DNA of 64,000 nucleotides from Paenibacillus glycanilyticus NBRC 16618 (GCF_004000805.1 NZ_BILY01000005.1:1-64000), one strand, 5' to 3'; counted from the first letter of the stretch, positions 9,301 to 17,550 are shown. Made by a program: numbers and translations. Notes: generated from the sequence alone by a model not told the origin.

Positions 9301-9966
9301 ATCGGCGGAGCTTATATGTGCGTATACGGCATGGAAGGGCCAGGCGGCTACCAGTTTGTTGGCCGTACAATCCAAATGTGGAATAAGCTGCGCTCGACGG
9401 AAAGCTTCAAACCCGGCAAGCCTTGGCTGCTCCGCTTCTTCGACCAGATTCAATTCTACCCGGTTACGGCCGAGGAGCTGCTGCAGCTGAGGGAGGATTT
9501 CCCGCGCGGCAGATTCGAAGCGGATATTACGGAAACAACGTTTGACCTTGGCGAATACCTGCAATTCCTGGATTCCATCGAGGAGAGCGCGGATAAGTTC
9601 CGAAGCCAGCAGCAATCAGCTTTTAATGAAGAAAGAGATCGCTGGAAGGAGCTTGGACTTGCCGAGTACGTGTCGGAGCAGGATTCGGCGAAGCCGGTTA
9701 GCGACGAAGAGCTGCCTTCTGACGTGGATGCGATGAAATGCTCCATGCCGGGCAGCGTATGGAAAGTGCTTGTAAACCCGGGCGATTCCATCAAGAAAGG
9801 CGATACCCTTATTATCGTAGAATCGATGAAAATGGAGTTCTCCCAAAATGCTCCGTTTGACGGCATCATTCATTCCGTTCACGTCAAGCCGGGTGACGGC
9901 GTTAATGCCGGCCAATTGATTGTTGGCATTTCGAAACTAGCGGAAAGAGAGCTGACCCGCATATGA
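6319..9966 (+). CDS. Biotin-dependent guanidine/urea carboxylase
   Basis: This 1215-residue multidomain carboxylase should carboxylate guanidine (or urea) using bicarbonate and ATP. Residues 1 to about 445 are a biotin carboxylase with the ATP-grasp glycine loop KSTAGGGGIGMRV near 155-170, VEVQIFGNGNGEV, and LEVNTRLQVEHGVTEE. Then comes an AHS2/KipA-like carboxyltransferase half (about 450-755, beginning VQTTVQDYPGRVGHWDVGVP), an AHS1/KipI-like half (about 785-1010), a linker, and a C-terminal biotinyl domain. The biotinylation site is VESMKMEF, with Lys1171. The allophanate hydrolase is a separate gene here, unlike the fused yeast urea amidolyase. Two guanidine riboswitches and the DUF1989 pair in the same locus argue that guanidine, not urea, is the physiological substrate. 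Confidence 0.93.
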   Translation: MFTKVLIANRGAIAVRIERTLRKMGIASVAVYTKADQDSLHVDMADEAVLLGEGPAKESYLNADLILQIAKDTGAQAIHPGYGFLSENADFARACRENGIAFIGPTPEQMEAFGLKHSARELAEQAHVPLLPGTPLLSELDEAVAHAAEIGYPVILKSTAGGGGIGMRVCDDEEALRAAFDSVRHLAEANFKNGGMFLEKYIAKARHVEVQIFGNGNGEVAALGERDCSVQRRNQKVVEESPAPQFPEEVRAEILACAKRLAAVAGYRSAGTVEFLYDPSSCKFYFLEVNTRLQVEHGVTEEVLGIDLVEWMVKEAAGELNGLEALVPVSKGHSIQARIYAEDCLQGFRPSAGQLDQALFSGEARTETWVRDGITVTTLYDPMLAKVIVHGENREDAIAKLKQALNETRFYGITTNLQYVQALLDEKQFVSGDVYTQLLNGFAPAESALEVLDGGVQTTVQDYPGRVGHWDVGVPPCGPMDPLAFRIGNKLLGNADEASGLELTLRGGSYKFRESMLFCVTGADMKPALDDEVIPMYTPVRAERGQVLSFGESEEGLRTYLLIEGGLDMPLILGSAATFTLGGFGGHGGRALRTGDVLGVNRKQGTSVNIVKEPLPAKLQPAISREWTIGVIPGPHCTSEFLKPEYLEQLANTSFEVHFNSSRTGVRLIGPAPLWEREDGGEAGLHPSNIHDNAYAVGTLDLTGDMPILLGPDGPSLGGFVCPVTTASAEFWKLGQLHPGDKVRFQLVTLEEAEELRKQQEELLDAIEKGHANELQAGGLPAVHAAFSPEYPVLYREEAGRKFPITIRCSGDENLLVEYGSLELDLLLRFQVHALVEAIRESGVIPVLDLTPGVRSVQVHIDAARMSVREAAKQLLAIDSSLPPLESIRVPSRIVRLPLSWDDPATQLAIDRYQQNVRPDAPWCPSNLEFIRRVNGLDSIDDVQRIVFDASYLVLGLGDVYLGAPLATPIDPRHRLVTTKYNPARTWTPENAVGIGGAYMCVYGMEGPGGYQFVGRTIQMWNKLRSTESFKPGKPWLLRFFDQIQFYPVTAEELLQLREDFPRGRFEADITETTFDLGEYLQFLDSIEESADKFRSQQQSAFNEERDRWKELGLAEYVSEQDSAKPVSDEELPSDVDAMKCSMPGSVWKVLVNPGDSIKKGDTLIIVESMKMEFSQNAPFDGIIHSVHVKPGDGVNAGQLIVGISKLAERELTRI

Positions 9967-11735
9967 GCGAATTCCAATCGGTAATGACCATTTCATGGCT
10001 GCGCGAGCAATATACGAACGGTACGCTTACGCCTTTGCAAGTCATTCAATCTATTATTGATCGTGCCGAAGCCGATCGAGAGAAGCATATTTGGATCACG
10101 CCGCCGTCGCTGGCATACATCCAGCGCTATCTGGACCGGTTGAATGAGCTGGACCGTGCGTTGCTGCCGCTGTGGGGGATCCCGTTTGCGGTAAAAGACA
10201 ACATCGACGTTGCCGGCATGCCCACAACGGCCGGCTGCGAGGAATACTCGTATCTGCCTTCGGAGCATGCGGCAGTCGTGGAACGTCTTATCCATGCAGG
10301 CGCAATCCCTGTCGGCAAAACCAATCTCGACCAATTCGCAACCGGACTGGTCGGAACCAGAAGCCCTTACGGCGATACGCATAACGCGCTGCGTCCGGAG
10401 CTCATCAGCGGCGGCTCCAGCTCCGGCTCGGCCGTAGCCGTCGCTTTGGGGCAAGCGGTATTTTCCCTAGGCACGGATACGGCCGGCTCCGGCAGAGTGC
10501 CTGCTGCGCTGAACAATCTGGTTGGTTTAAAACCAAGCGTTGGCGCATGGCCGAGCAAAGGAGTTGTTCCGGCTTGCGAGAGTCTGGACTGCGTGACGGT
10601 ATTTGCCCATACTCTCGAAGATGCGGAGCTGGTAGACCAGGTCGTCCGCGGTATTCAGCCGGATGATCCTTGGTCGAAGGAGATAACGGTTGGCGAACGC
10701 AAGCTTCCTGCGAAGCTGCTTCTTCCGGATGGTCCCCTGACCTTCTATGGTCCGTTTGCCGATTCCTACCGGGTGGCTTGGGAAAAATCCGTAAACAACC
10801 TGAAGGCTCTTAAGCTTCCCGTTGAATATGTAGATATTCAACTGTTCCAAACTGCGGCCGCCTTATTATATGAGGGTCCGTGGGTGGCCGAGCGCTGGTC
10901 GGCGCTGGGGAGCTTTATTGAAGCCCATCCGGGTGTTACGTTCCCGGTAACGGAAAAGGTACTCCGCGGCGCGACCAAGCCGGAATTTGACGCGGCATCC
11001 GTGTTCACCGCCTTTCACAAGCTGCAAGGCTACAAACTGGCGGCCAAAAAGCTGCTGCAAGACGCTGCGCTCGTCATGCCGACAGCAGGCGGTACGTGGA
11101 CGCGCGAACAAGTGGCGGCTGACCCGATCAGCACGAATAGCGCGATGGGGCTGTATACAAACCACTGCAACCTGCTCGATTTGAGCGCGCTTGCCGTTCC
11201 TTCCGGCGCTGCGGCTACGGATTTGCCGTTTGGTATTACTCTGTTTGCCGCATCTGGTGAAGAAGGCAGGCTGTTCCAATTGGCCGAGGCGATTCGTGCG
11301 GCGCAAGAACCACAGCCAACTACGCTTGTGGCTGTCTGCGGCCTGCATATGAGAGGTCTGCCGCTAGAACGCCAGATGCTGGAGCATGGAGCCGTTTTTG
11401 TCCGCGAGGACCGGACGTCGCCATCCTATAAGCTGATGAAACTGCAGACGGTACCGCCCAAGCCGGGGCTTCTGAAGCTCCCGCAGGGCGGAGCATCCAT
11501 TGAAGTAGAAGTATGGGAGATGCCGATTGCGACATTTGGTGCTTTTACGGCTGCTATACCGGCGCCGCTTGGGATTGGCAAAGTCGAGCTCTCGGACGGA
11601 AGCATTGTGCCAGGCTTTATATGCGAGGCTTACGGAACGGTTGATGCCGAGGACATTACCTCCTATGGAGGCTGGAGAAAAGCGCTTGCCGCCATAGCCG
11701 AAGCGAAGGCTGAAGCTGCGCTGCAGCTCGATTGA
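9963..11735 (+). CDS. atzF: Allophanate hydrolase
   Basis: Allophanate hydrolase splits allophanate into two ammonia and two CO2, the last step of the pathway. Residues 1 to about 440 are an amidase-signature domain with the Ser-cis-Ser-Lys triad visible: Lys78 in GIPFAVKDNID, Ser152 in SGGSSSGSAVAVA and nucleophile Ser176 in GTDTAGSGR. Residues from about 465 form the allophanate hydrolase C-terminal domain (LPQGGASIEVEVWEMP, VPGFICEAYG). The 590-residue length fits bacterial AtzF enzymes. The start overlaps the carboxylase stop as ATGA, which indicates translational coupling. A terminator follows about 40 bases after the stop and closes the operon. Confidence 0.94.
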   Translation: MSEFQSVMTISWLREQYTNGTLTPLQVIQSIIDRAEADREKHIWITPPSLAYIQRYLDRLNELDRALLPLWGIPFAVKDNIDVAGMPTTAGCEEYSYLPSEHAAVVERLIHAGAIPVGKTNLDQFATGLVGTRSPYGDTHNALRPELISGGSSSGSAVAVALGQAVFSLGTDTAGSGRVPAALNNLVGLKPSVGAWPSKGVVPACESLDCVTVFAHTLEDAELVDQVVRGIQPDDPWSKEITVGERKLPAKLLLPDGPLTFYGPFADSYRVAWEKSVNNLKALKLPVEYVDIQLFQTAAALLYEGPWVAERWSALGSFIEAHPGVTFPVTEKVLRGATKPEFDAASVFTAFHKLQGYKLAAKKLLQDAALVMPTAGGTWTREQVAADPISTNSAMGLYTNHCNLLDLSALAVPSGAAATDLPFGITLFAASGEEGRLFQLAEAIRAAQEPQPTTLVAVCGLHMRGLPLERQMLEHGAVFVREDRTSPSYKLMKLQTVPPKPGLLKLPQGGASIEVEVWEMPIATFGAFTAAIPAPLGIGKVELSDGSIVPGFICEAYGTVDAEDITSYGGWRKALAAIAEAKAEAALQLD

Positions 11736-11774
11736 CTCCAAGAATAGCCAACGATTATAATTTAAAAAGACAGA

Positions 11775-11810
11775 CGCACTTCTCCTTAATGGAAAGTGCG
11801 TTTTCTTTTT
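11775..11810 (+). terminator. Terminator closing the guanidine operon
   Basis: CGCACTT and AAGTGCG arms surround a short imperfect stem and loop, followed by TTTTCTTTTT. Confidence 0.75.
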
Positions 11811-11829
11811 CTAGGAGGGGAGAATCGTC

Positions 11830-12342
11830 ATGAATCATGTTTATATTATTTCCGGTCCGGCTGGTGTAGGGAAGTCCACGACATCGAAGCAGCTTGTGCA
11901 GCGCTTCTCGAATTCTGCTTATATTTCCGGTGACTATATTAGCCATATGCATGTAAAAGGCAGGCAGAAGCCCTGGGAGAGCAAAGAAGAACTTGCGCTT
12001 ATTTGGACAAACCTATTGGCTTTGACCCGTAACTTTCTTGCTCAAGGCATTGATGTCGTTATCGACTATGTGACTTTTCCGAATGAAGCGTTATGGTTGA
12101 AGGAACAGCTGAGAGAGACTTTTGCGAACGTATCCTATGTTGTTCTATGGACGGATCGGGAAACGCTGCTTGCCCGGGATCAATCACGGATTCCTGAACA
12201 TCGGATGGGAGAACGCTGCCTTATTTTAATGAACGAATTCCTTGAATCGGGTGTGGAGAAACGGCATATTGTAAATAACAACAGCCGCTCTATTGAACAG
12301 GTCGTAGAGATGATTATCTCAGGCGAACGGTATATAATGTAG
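11830..12342 (+). CDS. P-loop small-molecule kinase-like ATPase
   Basis: This 170-residue protein starts with a Walker A loop, SGPAGVGKSTT (about residues 8-18), in the style of shikimate, gluconate or chloramphenicol phosphotransferase-like kinases. Later it has a DVVIDYVTFPNE strand and LARDQSRIPEHRMGERC, which resembles a LID region with arginines. The substrate is not recognisable. AGGAGGGG precedes the ATG by about nine bases. The DinB gene begins 26 bases after it, so the two are probably co-transcribed. Confidence 0.75.
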   Translation: MNHVYIISGPAGVGKSTTSKQLVQRFSNSAYISGDYISHMHVKGRQKPWESKEELALIWTNLLALTRNFLAQGIDVVIDYVTFPNEALWLKEQLRETFANVSYVVLWTDRETLLARDQSRIPEHRMGERCLILMNEFLESGVEKRHIVNNNSRSIEQVVEMIISGERYIM

Positions 12343-12368
12343 GTAGGGCATGCATAAAGAGGTGACCA

Positions 12369-12884
12369 ATGAGAGGTCTGGAAGTTATTTATACTTATAC
12401 GGAAAGGCTTGATCAGTATACAATAGAACAATTACGTTATCGGATCGAGCCCGGAACCTGGTCGATTGGCCAGGTCTACTCGCATATCGTTGATGTTGCT
12501 CTCGAATATCTGGACAATATCAGGCAATGCGAGGAGTCCGGCGTCGAGCAGCCGCTTGGCAAAACGGAAGCAGGCGAGAGATTGTTCGGAGAGGGCGCTT
12601 TTCCGCCGGTCAAGATCAAATTGCCGGTAGGCATGGAATACAGTCCAAACGATGCGAATAATAAAGAAGATCATCTTCATGATTTGAATCAGTTAATAGA
12701 TAACATGAGAGCTTGGGATTTGCGGATTGCAGGCATTCATCCCCTATATAAGGTGAGGCATGGCGGATTCGGCTGGTTGAATGCCAGAGAGTGGCATGAT
12801 CTGATTGAGATGCATACCCGTCATCATTTACGACAAATAAAGGAGATCGAAGAACGATGGAACAAAGTGACAGTCGACAGGTGA
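12369..12884 (+). CDS. DinB-like four-helix protein
   Basis: This 171-residue protein has the DinB/YfiT-like four-helix bundle pattern. WSIGQVYSHIVDVALEYL carries the first conserved His, and the C-terminal WHDLIEMHTRHHLRQIKEIE carries the His pair that usually completes a metal site. Family members are often metal-dependent thiol transferases or damage-induced proteins, but many remain uncharacterised. AAGAGGTGA lies just before the ATG. It sits between the P-loop kinase and an Imm5-like gene in a tight same-strand run. Confidence 0.8.
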   Translation: MRGLEVIYTYTERLDQYTIEQLRYRIEPGTWSIGQVYSHIVDVALEYLDNIRQCEESGVEQPLGKTEAGERLFGEGAFPPVKIKLPVGMEYSPNDANNKEDHLHDLNQLIDNMRAWDLRIAGIHPLYKVRHGGFGWLNAREWHDLIEMHTRHHLRQIKEIEERWNKVTVDR

Positions 12885-12891
12885 GCAAAAT

Positions 12892-13350
12892 ATGAAGGGG
12901 CTAATTAGTCCGGACAGACGTATAGCAGACCTAGTCAAACAAGTCGATCATCGCGTCCTGGCTTTATGGGCGGCGGATTGTGCCGATCGGGCCCGTCCAT
13001 GCTTCGAGATCGTCCTCTCGGAGGATAGTCGGATGCAGGAGGCTATTCTTGCAGCCCGCGCCTGGTCGCGCGGCGAGCTTCCGATGTCCTCCGCGCGCAA
13101 AGCGGCTTCTGCCGCGCATACCGCAGCACGCGATGTCATTGCCGCGAGCAGCGCGGCATCACGCGCCGCCCGTGCCGCCGGACATGCGGCCGCAACTGCT
13201 CATGTTGCCAGTCACGCGGTGCATGCCGCTTCTTATGCGGCTACGGCTATCCGGGATCTGGCGGATAAAGCGCAGGCAAAGCTGATCGCCGATCAGGAGC
13301 GGGAATGGCAATATATGCGGCTTGTTGAATTGCTTGAGCAATTAAGATAA
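12892..13350 (+). CDS. Alanine-rich helical protein, Imm5-like putative immunity protein family
   Basis: This 152-residue, all-helical protein resembles the Imm5-like putative immunity proteins. The N-terminus HRVLALWAADCADRARPCFE and AILAARAWSRGEL are the recognisable family blocks. The central part (about residues 65-125) is a run of Ala-rich helix with His and Arg every three to four residues. It begins eight bases after the DinB stop, with AGGTGAGC as ribosome binding site. No toxin gene with polymorphic-toxin features lies nearby, so an immunity role is doubtful. The family name reflects genome context elsewhere rather than proven function. Confidence 0.7.
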   Translation: MKGLISPDRRIADLVKQVDHRVLALWAADCADRARPCFEIVLSEDSRMQEAILAARAWSRGELPMSSARKAASAAHTAARDVIAASSAASRAARAAGHAAATAHVASHAVHAASYAATAIRDLADKAQAKLIADQEREWQYMRLVELLEQLR

Positions 13351-13399
13351 AGACTTCTATATATTAATTTACAATGTTTAGACAAAGGGGTATTCGAAC

Positions 13400-14107
13400 G
13401 TGCAGATCGGCCAAATTCAAGAAATATACCGTTATCCGGTGAAATCGTTTGCAGGCGAGAAGCTTGAGGATTGCGTAATCGAAGAGTATGGCATGCTCGG
13501 AGACAGGTTTGTCGCCTTTTATGATGAGACGAAGAAGGAATGGTATAAATACATAACCGCAAGGAATATACCCAATCTATTGAATTATCGGGCGACATTC
13601 CGGAACGGGGAAATTCGGATTACGGGACCAGACGGACAAAAGTATAGCTGGGATGAAAGGCTGCTGAAAGAAGTCCAGAGCCAGACGAAGACAAGGCTGA
13701 CCATGTCGGCCATGAAAGAAGCGCATCCCGAGCATCCGCAGCTGCTGTCCGTGGACGGAGCGAGTATTCTGATCATTACGGACAGCTCCTTGAACAAGCT
13801 TCAGCAGACTTGGGGCAAGGAGCTTGACGAGCGCCGTTTCCGTGCCAACTTCGTAGTTAAGGTCGCAGATGATTCGTTTACCGAAGGAGATTGGATCGGC
13901 CGCAGGCTGACGATTGGAGATGCGCAGCTGCAGGTGGACAGCTTCTGCCAGCGATGCGTGCTTATTACGATGAATCCGGACACCCAGGTCAAAGACCCGT
14001 CTTTGCTTCGAAAAGTGAATGAAGAGTTTAATTTGAACTTTGGCGTATACGCTTCCGTCGTCAAGACCGGAACAATCAAGCAAGGGGATAAGGTGTTGCT
14101 GGATTAA
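13400..14107 (+). CDS. MOSC domain-containing protein
   Basis: This 235-residue MOSC (molybdenum cofactor sulfurase C-terminal) protein has an N-terminal beta-barrel part starting IQEIYRYPVKSFAGE. The MOSC core has LDERRFRANFVV and the conserved cysteine in DSFCQRCVLITMNPD. Members bind or transfer sulfur to the molybdenum cofactor, or act as oxidoreductase-linked domains. The start is a GTG after AAAGGGG. It is followed by a long perfect inverted repeat shared with the convergent metallo-hydrolase gene. The exact reaction is not assigned. Confidence 0.85.
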   Translation: MQIGQIQEIYRYPVKSFAGEKLEDCVIEEYGMLGDRFVAFYDETKKEWYKYITARNIPNLLNYRATFRNGEIRITGPDGQKYSWDERLLKEVQSQTKTRLTMSAMKEAHPEHPQLLSVDGASILIITDSSLNKLQQTWGKELDERRFRANFVVKVADDSFTEGDWIGRRLTIGDAQLQVDSFCQRCVLITMNPDTQVKDPSLLRKVNEEFNLNFGVYASVVKTGTIKQGDKVLLD

Positions 14108-14110
14108 ACG

Positions 14111-14164
14111 TCAATAACAGAAAGAAACCGTGGGCTTCAGCCCACGGTTTCTTTCTGTTATTGA
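14111..14164. terminator. Perfect 26-bp inverted repeat, bidirectional terminator
   Basis: Two perfectly complementary 26-base arms (14111-14136 and 14139-14164) meet at a two-base centre. The GC-rich top of the stem (GTGGGCT / AGCCCAC) lies next to a lower part rich in A and T. The repeat includes the stop codon of the minus-strand gene. It should terminate both convergent transcripts. Confidence 0.85.
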
Positions 14165-15009
14165 ACATACTTCCCATGCTCCGGAAGCGCAAGGATATCG
14201 AAATTGCGAGCCAAATTATCCAAGCTGCTAGAGAGCAAGTCCCCCTTCATCGGCATCCCGTGCCCGGTGACGGCAACGGCTGGCTTTAAAGCCTCTAGCT
14301 TGCGGACCGATTCGGAAGCCGCCTTCCAATCCGTCGTTAAATAACGCGGTGGACCGTTTAATTCAAGCTCTTGCGTGATAACGCTCCACATCGATTCTTG
14401 CTTGACGGTCACGAAAGCATCTCCGGCGAGTAAGGTTCGGTCGCTGTCCCGGAAGAAAGACACATGTCCTGGTGAATGTCCAGGGGTATGAAGCCAACGC
14501 CACCCCGCCAGATGGGGAACCGAGCCGTCCTCCGGCAGGGTCGTTAGATGATGGCCCAGGTTGATCGCATCGACGGGAAACAGTGAGGAGAGCTTCGCTA
14601 CCAGTCCGCTATCCACGGAAGGGTCAGGCTCCGGGTAATTGCGTTGACCCGTGAGGTAGGGCAGCTCATCCGGATGGGCATAAACAGGCACATTCCAATG
14701 TTCGACCAGTTCCACAATCGATCCGACATGATCGAAGTGACCGTGAGTAAGAAAAATCGCTTCAGGTCTTGCCCCGGAACCAAAGCGCTCTTCTGCTTCC
14801 CCGATAATGGTATCGGCCGCGTGCGGCATGCCGGCATCGACGAGGACCCAGTTTTTTTGCCCGGGCATCCCTATAAAACAGACATTCACGATTTGGACGG
14901 TCAGACAATGCAAGTCGGGCAGAACCTCCAGGCCCTTGCCGCTTTTAATTGAAGTAACCGGGAGGTAATGATAATCCTCGCCGTAGGACATATCTTCATG
15001 CTCGTGCAT
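14158..15009 (-). CDS. Metallo-beta-lactamase fold hydrolase
   Basis: This 283-residue MBL-fold hydrolase has the metal motif LTHGHFDHVGS, then HTPGHSPGHVSFF, LLAGDAFV and VTGHGMPM. These supply the usual His and Asp ligands for a dinuclear zinc site. It is a glyoxalase II/RNase Z-type hydrolase of unknown substrate. The ATG at 15009 is chosen because GAGAGGG lies about six bases upstream; 29 further codons are open but lack a ribosome binding site. It converges on the MOSC gene and shares its terminator. Confidence 0.87.
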   Translation of the reverse strand: MHEHEDMSYGEDYHYLPVTSIKSGKGLEVLPDLHCLTVQIVNVCFIGMPGQKNWVLVDAGMPHAADTIIGEAEERFGSGARPEAIFLTHGHFDHVGSIVELVEHWNVPVYAHPDELPYLTGQRNYPEPDPSVDSGLVAKLSSLFPVDAINLGHHLTTLPEDGSVPHLAGWRWLHTPGHSPGHVSFFRDSDRTLLAGDAFVTVKQESMWSVITQELELNGPPRYLTTDWKAASESVRKLEALKPAVAVTGHGMPMKGDLLSSSLDNLARNFDILALPEHGKYVQ

Positions 15010-15143
15010 GGGTATCCCTCTCTTTCCTGATTGCCCGTAATTTGTCCCATTCCCCGGCATATCATTACCATCGAATGAAATACTCTCCTGATACACATCC
15101 TATTAGCGATTAAGCCAACTAAAAGAGGTTTCACCTTGTATTT

Positions 15144-15420
15144 CTACAAACAAGATTTGATTAACATGATCGTACCGGACTGGTTCAGGGGAATAAATTC
15201 CGGGTAATGCTGGTATAGATCACGCTCCGCTTGATGAAGCGGTGAAGCGTGCAAACCCGCATCACTATATAGTTGGCGCACAAGGTACGTTGCCGGTTCC
15301 CCGTACCGAATTACGATATTAACAAATATCCGGAATTCCGGTAATACGTCGAAAAGAGCCTTCATAACGCCCAATTCAACTTCCGACTGGACGATACGAG
15401 AATTCCTATAATCCCGAGCT
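15144..15420 (-). pseudogene. Unrecognised coding-like fragment, possibly a truncated gene
   Basis: On the minus strand a frame of about 92 codons reads in a coding-like way, for example VELGVMKALFDVLPEFRIF and IRYGEPATYLVRQLY, and ends with a stop at 15144. The frame stays open upstream of the best start codons (TTG at 15374, ATG at 15365) to a stop near 15423, without a good ribosome binding site. That suggests the 3' part of a lost gene. I do not recognise the family. The rest of the gap between the MBL gene and the antiporter (15010-15537) shows no other feature. Confidence 0.3.
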
Positions 15421-15537
15421 GCCTAACGAGCACGCTCCCGGACTGACGGACATGGGCAGGTAGCAAAATGAACGGAAGGGATCGATCGCAATATGCGGCT
15501 GGTCCCTTTTGTAATACAAAAGGAAGGGGGAGCCCGC

Positions 15538-17550
15538 TTGGAAATTTTTATTATCGTACTCGTCATGCTTGTCTTGATTGGCGTGTCCAATGTCCTTTAT
15601 CGCTATATTCCATTCGTACCGGTTCCGCTTATCCAGATCGCCCTCGGAGCCGTTATTGCCGTTATTCCGATTGGGTTCCATCTGCATCTGGAGCCGGAAT
15701 TATTCTTTATCCTGTTCATCGCTCCGCTCTTGTACAACGACGGAAGAAACACGCCGCGCGATGAACTGTGGAGGTTGCGTGCTCCTATTTTGCTGCTGTC
15801 CGTAGGGCTGGTGTTCGCAACGGTTGTAGTTGTTGGTTACACGATTCACTGGATGATACCAACGATTCCTATTGCCGCGGCTTTTGGTCTTGCGGCCATT
15901 CTGTCTCCTACGGACGCGGTTGCCGTAGGAGCCTTGGCCGGCCGGATCCAGCTGCCCAAAAGCTTGATGCGCTTATTGGAAGGCGAGGCTCTGATGAATG
16001 ACGCCTCCGGTCTCGTTGCCTTCAAATTCGCAATCGCAGCAGCGATGACAGGGGTATTCTCGTTGCACAAAGCAACGTTCAGCTTTATTGTTATTGCCGT
16101 TGGCGGGCTTCTGGTCGGCGCATTGCTTGCATTTCTCATTATCGGAATCCGGCAGCTGCTCAGAAGGGCGGGACTGGAGGACGAGACGATGCATATGCTG
16201 CTGCAGCTCGTTACGCCGTTTCTGCTCTATCTTATCGCGGAAGAGCTGGGCGTGTCCGGTATCCTTGCTGCGGTTGCCGGCGGAATTGTCCATGCCATCG
16301 AGGATGACCGGGTGGATCACAGCATGCCAAGGTTGAAGGCGGTATCCGTCAATACCTGGTCGGTAATCCTGTTTATTTTGAACGGGCTTGTTTTTGTTAT
16401 TTTGGGTCTTCAAATCCCGCAGGTCACCTCGGTAATCTTTAAGGATCCGGCCTTTAATAACGGGGTCGTCATTGGTTACGCGATCGTTATTTTTGTGCTG
16501 CTGCTGGTACTGCGGTTCGTCTGGACTTTTCTGTTCACCTGGATTGGAAAAGATAAGCTTAGTCTTAAAGTCATCGTTCTTACGACGGTTTCCGGTGTGC
16601 GGGGAGCCGTTACGCTTGCCGGTGCTTTCTCGATTCCGCTTGTGCTGAACAACAACGATCCGTTCCCTCAAAGAGACTTAATTATTTTTCTCGCCGCTTT
16701 TATTATTCTGTTGTCGCTTCTGTCGGCCAGCATTCTGCTGCCGCTTATTGCGAAAAAACGGATAGTAGCGGACGAATCCGAGAAGGCCCATGAGGAGAGG
16801 GAATGGCAAATGAAAGTGATGGGGGCAGCGATCCGGCATTTGGAACGCGTCACCCATGAAGCGAATGAAGAGGCGATCGAGTCCGTTATTGCCGAGTACC
16901 GCAGGATGATCCTGGAGCTGGAGATTCGCGAGAACCAGAACAGACCGCTGCCGCGACGCCGTCAGCAGGAGCTGGAAATGCGGATTGTGGCGCTCGATAT
17001 CGAGCGGAAATACGTAAACGAGCAGCTTGAGAACGGTTCGATTAGCGAGAAGCATGCGGATTTCTACTATAAGATGCTGGATCAGATCGAGCTGATTTTG
17101 GCCAACCGGCTGCATCTATGGCGAATGGTGCTGAAGGGGCTATGGAGCAAAGTAAAAGCGAATTTTACAAGCGCAGGCCGAAAATTAGCGTTCTCCGAAG
17201 CGGATATTGCAACGCTCCGCGGTCTAAGGCTTCAATGCTCCGAGGCGGTCCTTGAAGAGATGGATGCCAGATGCCAGCCCGATACGAAAGACGATCCGAC
17301 TGAATGCGTAACGGCTTATTATCATCAGATCATCAAGCGAATGAAGGCGATGCCCGTTCATACGAAGAACAAGACTCAGGACTTCAACGAAGCGCGGAAG
17401 GAGCTGCACTGGATTGCGATTCAAGCCGAAAGGGATGAGGTTCAATCCTTGTACGAGAAAGGAACTATCGACCGGGAGCTGGCTTCGAATCTGCGTCGGC
17501 ATATCCGGGACCGCGAGGCGGCTATGTACGAGGAGGATGAAATCGGTTAA
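15538..17550 (+). CDS. Na+/H+ antiporter, CPA1 family
   Basis: This 670-residue CPA1 sodium/proton exchanger has about twelve N-terminal membrane helices. These include IAPLLYNDGRNTPRDELWRL, FGLAAILSPTDAVAVGALAG with the Asp of the transport site, and EGEALMNDASGLVAFKFA with the second conserved acidic residues. From about residue 425 there is a long charged, largely helical cytoplasmic tail, as in NhaP/NhaG-type exchangers. The TTG at 15538 is chosen because AGGAAGGGGGAG lies six bases upstream and the next residues enter the first helix; earlier in-frame codons lack a site. It should export Na+ or Li+ and help regulate cytoplasmic pH. Confidence 0.9.
   Translation: MEIFIIVLVMLVLIGVSNVLYRYIPFVPVPLIQIALGAVIAVIPIGFHLHLEPELFFILFIAPLLYNDGRNTPRDELWRLRAPILLLSVGLVFATVVVVGYTIHWMIPTIPIAAAFGLAAILSPTDAVAVGALAGRIQLPKSLMRLLEGEALMNDASGLVAFKFAIAAAMTGVFSLHKATFSFIVIAVGGLLVGALLAFLIIGIRQLLRRAGLEDETMHMLLQLVTPFLLYLIAEELGVSGILAAVAGGIVHAIEDDRVDHSMPRLKAVSVNTWSVILFILNGLVFVILGLQIPQVTSVIFKDPAFNNGVVIGYAIVIFVLLLVLRFVWTFLFTWIGKDKLSLKVIVLTTVSGVRGAVTLAGAFSIPLVLNNNDPFPQRDLIIFLAAFIILLSLLSASILLPLIAKKRIVADESEKAHEEREWQMKVMGAAIRHLERVTHEANEEAIESVIAEYRRMILELEIRENQNRPLPRRRQQELEMRIVALDIERKYVNEQLENGSISEKHADFYYKMLDQIELILANRLHLWRMVLKGLWSKVKANFTSAGRKLAFSEADIATLRGLRLQCSEAVLEEMDARCQPDTKDDPTECVTAYYHQIIKRMKAMPVHTKNKTQDFNEARKELHWIAIQAERDEVQSLYEKGTIDRELASNLRRHIRDREAAMYEEDEIG

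Noticed and set aside
8860-9615. 251-codon minus-strand open frame inside the carboxylase gene
   Set aside because: Shadow of a well-supported biotin carboxylase; no ribosome binding site or family match.
4881-11735. Operon read as plain urea amidolyase
   Set aside because: Guanidine-I riboswitches and the DUF1989 carboxyguanidine deiminase pair point to guanidine as substrate; urea remains only a possible side activity.
15406-15687. 93-codon minus-strand frame over the antiporter start
   Set aside because: Antisense to the first helices of the antiporter and rich in Asn/Lys/Asp without family features.
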